A stretch of DNA of 64,000 bases from Pseudomonas putida NBRC 14164 (lineage in GTDB: Bacteria; Pseudomonadota; Gammaproteobacteria; Pseudomonadales; Pseudomonadaceae), in the NCBI RefSeq assembly GCF_000412675.1, contig NC_021505.1:1544501-1608500 (forward strand). The letters run 5' to 3'. This document shows, piece by piece, positions 58,939 to 64,000 of the stretch; the stretch's first letter is position 1; each line of letters opens with the position of its first letter. The position numbers were made by a program, and so were the translations under genes. A model generated the notes under the pieces. It was given only the letters and a program-made list of their open reading frames with translations. It did not search any database and was not told where the DNA came from.

Positions 58939-60093
58939 ATGAACATCAAAAGCCAGGTTTCCGGCAGTGCCGACAGCGGCGCCTACACCGACCTCAACCG
59001 CCTGAGTGCGCTCAAGCACGGTGACCGCGACAGCGACGCCAACGTGCGCAAGGTGGCCCAGGAGTTCGAGTCGCTGTTCATCAGTGAAATGCTCAAGGCC
59101 TCGCGCAAGGCCAGCGACGTGCTGGCTGATGACAACCCGATGAACACCGAAACGGTCAAGCAGTACCGCGACATGTACGACCAGCAGCTGGCCGTGAGCA
59201 TGTCCCGCGAAGGTGGTGGTATCGGTCTGCAGGATGTGCTGGTGCGCCAGCTGACCAAGGGCCGCAGTGCGTCGATCAACACCAGCCCGTTCCCGCGTGC
59301 AGATGGCAGTGGCCCGGCGCTGTGGGGCAACAAGGTGGCGGAGCCGGTGCATGCCACGGACTCGGCCACCACCCGCAACGACGTCGCCGCGCTCAACTCG
59401 CGGCGCCTGGCCTTGCCGAGCAAGCTTACCGACCGCCTGCTGGCAGGCATCGTGCCATCGGCCGCCACGGCCAATAACGCCGCCGTGCCGGCCCGTGACG
59501 GCCAGCAAGTGGCCAAGGCCTTCGCCGTACCGGACAACGGCCTGCGCATTGTCGGCCGCGCCGTGGCCCAGCCGCCGCTGGCGCCGAACAAGGCGTTTAC
59601 CGACAGTGACGAATTCGTCGCCACCATGTTGCCGATGGCCGAGCAAGCGGCCAAGCGCATTGGTATCGACCCACGCTACCTGGTGGCCCAGGCCGCGCTG
59701 GAAACCGGCTGGGGCAAATCGGTGATGCGCAATACCGATGGCAGCAGCAGCCACAACCTGTTCGGCATCAAGGCCACCGGCAACTGGCAGGGTGAGCAGG
59801 CGCGGGCGATCACCAGCGAGTTCCGCGATGGCCAGTTCGTCAAGGAAACCGCAGCGTTCCGCAGCTATGACTCGTACCAGGACAGCTTCCACGACCTGGT
59901 GAACCTGCTGCAGGGCAATTCTCGCTATCAAGATGCGCTGGACTCGGCCGATAACCCTGAGCAGTTTGCAAGAGAGCTGCAGAAAGCAGGTTATGCGACC
60001 GACCCGGGCTATGCGAAGAAGATCATCAGCATCGCCCAGCAAATGCAGTCAACCCCGCAATACGCCATGGCTGGCAGAACCACGAATCTATAA
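58939..60093 (+). CDS. flgJ: Peptidoglycan hydrolase / rod-capping protein FlgJ
   Basis: 384 residues, a two-domain FlgJ as in enteric bacteria. Residues about 35-105 are the rod-binding domain (VAQEFESLFISEMLKASRKASDV). A linker of about 120 residues, longer than in Salmonella, follows. Residues 225-375 form the glucosaminidase domain with the catalytic glutamate in AQAALETGWGKSV and the FGIKA motif. It cuts peptidoglycan so that the rod can pass. Confidence 0.95.
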   Translation: MNIKSQVSGSADSGAYTDLNRLSALKHGDRDSDANVRKVAQEFESLFISEMLKASRKASDVLADDNPMNTETVKQYRDMYDQQLAVSMSREGGGIGLQDVLVRQLTKGRSASINTSPFPRADGSGPALWGNKVAEPVHATDSATTRNDVAALNSRRLALPSKLTDRLLAGIVPSAATANNAAVPARDGQQVAKAFAVPDNGLRIVGRAVAQPPLAPNKAFTDSDEFVATMLPMAEQAAKRIGIDPRYLVAQAALETGWGKSVMRNTDGSSSHNLFGIKATGNWQGEQARAITSEFRDGQFVKETAAFRSYDSYQDSFHDLVNLLQGNSRYQDALDSADNPEQFARELQKAGYATDPGYAKKIISIAQQMQSTPQYAMAGRTTNL

Positions 60094-60105
60094 AAGGACT
60101 AAATC

Positions 60106-62148
60106 ATGTCGAGCCTGATTTCCATCGGCCTGAGTGGCCTGAGTGCCAGCCAGGCGGCCTTGTCGGTAACCAGTAACAACATCGCCAACGCCGCGACCAG
60201 TGGCTACTCGCGCCAGCAGACGGTTCAGGCGGCAGGGCCCTCGCACAACATCGGCGCGGGGTTCCTGGGCACTGGTACCACGCTGGCGGACGTGCGCCGC
60301 ATCTACAGCTCGTATCTGGACAACCAGCTGCAGACCGCTACGTCGCTGCAAGCGGACTCGGTTGCCTTCCAGGACCAGATCACCAGCATCGACAAGCTGC
60401 TGGCCGACCGTGATACCGGCATCAGCTCGGTCCTTACCGCGTTCTTCTCGGCCCTGCAGACGGCAGCGGCCAAGCCCGGTGACGTTGCCTCCCGGCAGCT
60501 GTTGCTGACCCAGGCGCAAACCCTGAGCAACCGTTTCAACGCGGTGAGCACTCAGCTGACCCAGCAGAACGAAACGATCAACTCCCAGCTCGACACCATG
60601 GCTGGCCAGGTCAACAAGCTCACCGCCAGTATCGCCGAGTACAACAAGCAGATCGCGGCGGCCTCGGGCACCGGCAACACGCCCAACAGCCTGCTGGATG
60701 CGCGCAGCGAAGCAGTGCGCCAGCTCAACGAGCTGGTTGGCGTGACCGTGCAGGAACGTGACGGCAACTACGACGTGTACCTGGGCAGCGGCCAGTCGCT
60801 GGTGACCGGCAACAAAGCCAACACCTTGTCGGTGCAGCCGGGTACTGCCGACAAGAGCCAGGCCAGCCTGCGCATCAACTATGAGTCGTTCAGCTCCGAC
60901 GTGACCTCGGTGGTGACCGGTGGCGCGATCGGCGGCCTGGTGCGTTACCGCCAGGACGTGCTGATACCGTCCATGAACGAGCTGGGCCGTGTTGCCCTGG
61001 TGGTGTCGGACAGCATCAACAGCCAGCTGGGGCAGGGCCTGGATGCCAATGGCCAGTTTGGCAGCTCGCTGTTCTCCAGCATCAACAGCGCCACTGCCGT
61101 TGCCCAGCGCAGCCTGGCTTCGTCGAACAACAGCACCGGCTCCGGTAACCTGGACGTGACCATCGCCAACAGTGGTGCGCTGACCACCTACGACTACGAG
61201 GTGAAGTTCACCAGCGCCAACCAGTACAGCGTGCGCCGCTCCGACGGCACCGACATGGGCAGCTTCGACCTCAACACCGACCCGGCGCCGGTGATCGACG
61301 GCTTCAGCCTGTCGCTGAAAGGCGGTGGCCTGGCGGCCGGCGACAGCTTCAAGGTGATCCCTACCCGTGCGGCGGCCGGCAGCATCACCACTACCCTGAC
61401 CGATGCCAACAAACTGGCCTTTGCCGGGCCGATCAGTGCTGCGGCAGGCAGTGGCAACAGCGGTACCGGCACCATCACCCAACCTACGCTGGGCGAATCG
61501 CTGGATATCTATGGCGGTACCGATACCGCACTGATCCAGCAGTCGATTCGCGACTCGATGCCGGTGCGCGTAGTGTTCGACGCCGCCAGTGGTGGCTCCC
61601 AGGGCTACAAGCTGTTCGATGCCAAGGGCACCCAGATTGGCACCGGCAGCGTGGTCCCGGGTACCGACAACAAGCTGTCGGTGGCTGTGCCAATGCTGGA
61701 TGCTGCCGGGCAGCCGATTCTCGATGGCAGCGGCAACCCGCGCACGTTCAGCGTCGAGACCACCATCGGTGGCAGCCCGGCGGCCAATGACAGCTTTACC
61801 CTGTCGTTCAATGCCGACGGCAAGGCCGACAACCGCAACGCCACGGCGCTGCTGGGCCTGCAGACCAAGTCGACGGTGAACACCGGTTCCGGCGGTGGCA
61901 CCAGCTTCACGTCGGCCTATGCCTCGCTGGTCGAGCGCGTGGGTGCCAAGGCCAACCAGGCGACCATCGACACCACGGCGACCGAGGCGGTACTCAAGTC
62001 CGCCAGCGAAAGCCGCAGCGCGGTGTCTGGCGTCAACCTCGATGACGAGGCGGCCAGCCTGGTGAAATTCCAGCACTACTACACGGCTTCGTCGCAGATC
62101 ATCAAGGCGGCGCAAGAAACCTTCAGCACCCTGATCAATGCCTTGTAA
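60106..62148 (+). CDS. flgK: Hook-filament junction protein FlgK
   Basis: 680 residues, about 130 more than Salmonella FlgK. LSGLSASQAALSVTSNNIANAATSGYSRQ and the C-terminal SGVNLDDEAASLVKFQHYYTASSQIIKA are the D0/D1 axial parts. The added length lies in the middle, with repeated Gly/Ser/Thr-rich segments (about residues 330-560) likely to be exposed. AAGGA lies eight bases before the ATG. Confidence 0.95.
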   Translation: MSSLISIGLSGLSASQAALSVTSNNIANAATSGYSRQQTVQAAGPSHNIGAGFLGTGTTLADVRRIYSSYLDNQLQTATSLQADSVAFQDQITSIDKLLADRDTGISSVLTAFFSALQTAAAKPGDVASRQLLLTQAQTLSNRFNAVSTQLTQQNETINSQLDTMAGQVNKLTASIAEYNKQIAAASGTGNTPNSLLDARSEAVRQLNELVGVTVQERDGNYDVYLGSGQSLVTGNKANTLSVQPGTADKSQASLRINYESFSSDVTSVVTGGAIGGLVRYRQDVLIPSMNELGRVALVVSDSINSQLGQGLDANGQFGSSLFSSINSATAVAQRSLASSNNSTGSGNLDVTIANSGALTTYDYEVKFTSANQYSVRRSDGTDMGSFDLNTDPAPVIDGFSLSLKGGGLAAGDSFKVIPTRAAAGSITTTLTDANKLAFAGPISAAAGSGNSGTGTITQPTLGESLDIYGGTDTALIQQSIRDSMPVRVVFDAASGGSQGYKLFDAKGTQIGTGSVVPGTDNKLSVAVPMLDAAGQPILDGSGNPRTFSVETTIGGSPAANDSFTLSFNADGKADNRNATALLGLQTKSTVNTGSGGGTSFTSAYASLVERVGAKANQATIDTTATEAVLKSASESRSAVSGVNLDDEAASLVKFQHYYTASSQIIKAAQETFSTLINAL

Positions 62149-62161
62149 GGAGTAGACTCTC

Positions 62162-63724
62162 GTGCGTATTTCCACTGCTCAGTTCTATGAGGCCAGCGCC
62201 AGTAGCTACTCCAAGAACTTCTCCACCATGAACAAGACCAACGATCAGGTCACGTCGGGTATTCGCATCCAGACCGCGGCTGATGACCCGGTCGGCGCGG
62301 CGCGTCTGCTGCTGCTGCAACAGCAGCAGTCGCTGCTGGACCAGTACAGCGGCAACATCAACACGGTGAGCAACGCCCTGCTGCAGGAGGAGAGCGTACT
62401 CTCCACCATCAACGACGCCATGCAGCGCGCCAGTGAGCTGGCGATCCGTGCTGGCGGCCCTGGGGTTACCGACTCTGACCGTGTGGCCATCAGTACCGAG
62501 CTGAAAGAGATCGAGGCGAACATCTTCGGCCTGCTCAACTCGCGCGATGCCAACGGCGACTACATGTTCGGCGGCTCCAAGAGCACCACGCCACCCTATG
62601 TGCGCAACTCCGACGGCACCTACAGCTACAACGGTGACCAGACCCAGCTGAGTCTGCAGGTGTCCGACACCCTGAATCTGGCCACCAACGACACCGGCTT
62701 CACCATCTTCGATTCCGCCAGCAACAAGAGCCGCACGCAGTCGACCCTGGTGGTGCCCGCCACTGACGATGGCGTGGTCGGGGTATCGTCTGGCCTGATG
62801 ACCTCGAGTACCAGCTACAACAACAGCTTTACTGCCGGCCAGCCGTATAAGCTGACCTTCACCAGCGCGACTCAGTACACCATCACCGATGCAAGTGGCA
62901 GGGACATCACCTCTGAAACCGCCACCAACGGTACCTTCGACAGCAAGACCGAAGGCGCCAACAGCATTGCCCTGCGTGGCGTCGAGTTTGAAATCACCGT
63001 TACCGTGGAGGAGGGCGCCGATGCCGACGCCGCGGTGGCAGGGCGCGAGTTTTCGCTGGCGGCCCGCCCCGACTCGTTCAACACCACCCGCAACGCCGGC
63101 AACACCTCCAGCGCCCAGGTCACCAGCGGCAGCGTGACCGACGAAGCGGCTTATCGCAGCACTTTCCCCAGCAACGGGGCTGTGATCAAGTTCACCGGGC
63201 CTGGCGCCTACGAGCTCTACGCCCAGCCGCTGACGGCTGACAGCAAGGCAGTGGCCACGGGTACTTACACCGCACCAGCCTTGACGGTGGCGGGTGTCAC
63301 GTATCAGGTGAGTGGTTCGCCGGAGGCGGGTGACCAGTTCGCGGTTACCGCCAATACGCACCAGAACCAGAATGTCCTGGAAACCCTCAGCCAGTTGCGT
63401 GCTGCGCTGGATACGCCGGTAACGGGTGTAGGCCAGGCCAATGCGCTGAAGGATGCGGCGGCCTCGGCAATCGCCAACCTGGCCAGTGCCCGTGAGCAGG
63501 TCGATATCACCCGTGGTTCGATCGGCGCCCGGGGCAATTCGCTGGAGATCCAGCGCCAGGAGAACACCAGCCTGGGCCTGGCCAACAAGACCACCCAGAA
63601 CGCCATCGGCAACACCGACATGTCGCAGGCGGCCATCACTTTGACCTTGCAGCAGGCCATGCTGGAGGCCTCACAGCTGGCCTTTTCGCGCATTTCGCAG
63701 CTGAGCCTGTTCAACAAGCTCTGA
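62162..63724 (+). CDS. flgL: Hook-filament junction protein FlgL
   Basis: 520 residues, against about 317 in Salmonella; the start is GTG after TAAGGAG. The N-terminus RISTAQFYEASASSYSKNFSTMNKTNDQVTSGIRI and C-terminus QAAITLTLQQAMLEASQLAFSRISQLSLF are conventional. The insertion of about 200 residues is in the central domain (roughly 170-410) and is rich in Thr, Ser and Ala. It is the last gene of the operon, with a terminator behind. Confidence 0.95.
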   Translation: MRISTAQFYEASASSYSKNFSTMNKTNDQVTSGIRIQTAADDPVGAARLLLLQQQQSLLDQYSGNINTVSNALLQEESVLSTINDAMQRASELAIRAGGPGVTDSDRVAISTELKEIEANIFGLLNSRDANGDYMFGGSKSTTPPYVRNSDGTYSYNGDQTQLSLQVSDTLNLATNDTGFTIFDSASNKSRTQSTLVVPATDDGVVGVSSGLMTSSTSYNNSFTAGQPYKLTFTSATQYTITDASGRDITSETATNGTFDSKTEGANSIALRGVEFEITVTVEEGADADAAVAGREFSLAARPDSFNTTRNAGNTSSAQVTSGSVTDEAAYRSTFPSNGAVIKFTGPGAYELYAQPLTADSKAVATGTYTAPALTVAGVTYQVSGSPEAGDQFAVTANTHQNQNVLETLSQLRAALDTPVTGVGQANALKDAAASAIANLASAREQVDITRGSIGARGNSLEIQRQENTSLGLANKTTQNAIGNTDMSQAAITLTLQQAMLEASQLAFSRISQLSLFNKL

Positions 63725-63736
63725 TCTGTCTTGCTG

Positions 63737-63767
63737 AAGCCGGGGCGCAAAGCGGCCCCGGCTTTTT
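63737..63767 (+). terminator. Terminator after flgL
   Basis: AGCCGGGGC and GCCCCGGCT pair around GCAAAGCG-type loop bases, then TTTTT. It closes the flgFGHIJKL operon. Confidence 0.88.
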
Positions 63768-64000
63768 CATGCCCGCGAAAATTCTTGTTTCTCACGCCCT
63801 CGGCACGGCTTTCGTAGCATTTCAATGTGACCAATGAGTCAAAACGATCATCTTCCCTGTATTCTATGCAGCAGCTGTTGCAGCATTTTGTTACCGGTGC
63901 GCAGGTGAGCCCTGCCTTCAACCTCTGGCGGTGACGCGCCCCGGTATTTGGCGCCCTCAATTCATCGAGTGGTGGTCTTTGGCTGTTTTCATTGGGAAGC
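63768..64000. other. Intergenic end of window
   Basis: 233 bases with no gene. GCAGCAGCTGTTGC near 63868 is a small palindrome. No sigma-28 or sigma-54 promoter is obvious. It probably holds the upstream region of the next gene outside the window. Confidence 0.5.

Overview
The window is chromosomal DNA of a fluorescent Pseudomonas, almost certainly of the P. putida group. Evidence: high G+C, ten paired REP elements of the P. putida type, a phhA-phhB/phhR locus whose regulator has a P. putida-like start and length, an ast/aru arginine succinyltransferase operon with a split AstA (AruF/AruG), the bkdA1-bkdA2-bkdB-lpdV operon with divergent bkdR, the alaS-lysC-rsmA-tRNA run, amrZ, and polar flagellar operons flgBCDE and flgFGHIJKL. 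I see no phage, IS element, CRISPR array or antibiotic resistance gene.

Layout. 1-10 kb: end of an AroP-type permease, a LysR regulator divergent from a large YdiJ-type flavin/Fe-S dehydrogenase, an MFS transporter, a 42-residue orphan, the phenylalanine hydroxylase genes phhA-phhB with divergent phhR, and a small DUF2790 protein. 10-25 kb: acetyl-CoA synthetase, then basic amino acid uptake (aotJQMP), its regulator argR, and the complete arginine succinyltransferase pathway (astC, aruF, aruG, astD, astB, a His-tailed small protein, astE). Half-sites of the Pseudomonas ArgR type lie before both aotJ and astC. 25-38 kb: an M91 effector-like protein whose metalloprotease motif is degenerate, alaS, lysC, rsmA, tRNA-Ser and three tandem tRNA-Arg(ACG), mgtE, amrZ, an isolated phnN, tRNA-Arg(CCT), an APC permease whose 3' end runs into that tRNA on the opposite strand, an unknown acidic protein and a PAS-GGDEF cyclase. 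38-47 kb: the branched-chain keto acid dehydrogenase operon, bkdR, a glutamine-synthetase-like ligase and an MFS transporter. 47-64 kb: flagellar genes flgZ, flgN, flgM and flgA (minus strand), then cheV-cheR, flgBCDE, a 60-residue secreted orphan and flgFGHIJKL (plus strand).

How it fits together. The first half is largely amino acid catabolism (Phe to Tyr, Arg to Glu and succinate, Val/Leu/Ile to acyl-CoA) with uptake systems and dedicated regulators beside their targets. The second half is motility and its control. AmrZ, RsmA, a GGDEF cyclase and the PilZ protein FlgZ are all within about 20 kb of the hook-basal-body genes. The flagellar promoters visible here follow the known Pseudomonas hierarchy: sigma-54 sites before flgA, flgB and flgF, and sigma-28 sites before flgM and, more weakly, cheV.

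Most worth a second look: the M91-like pseudoenzyme at 25046-26239, the tRNA-Arg(CCT)/permease junction at 34980-35001, the overlapping sigma-54/sigma-28 promoters between flgA and cheV, a 24-bp palindrome before the glutamine-synthetase-like gene, and three orphan small proteins placed among well-known operons.
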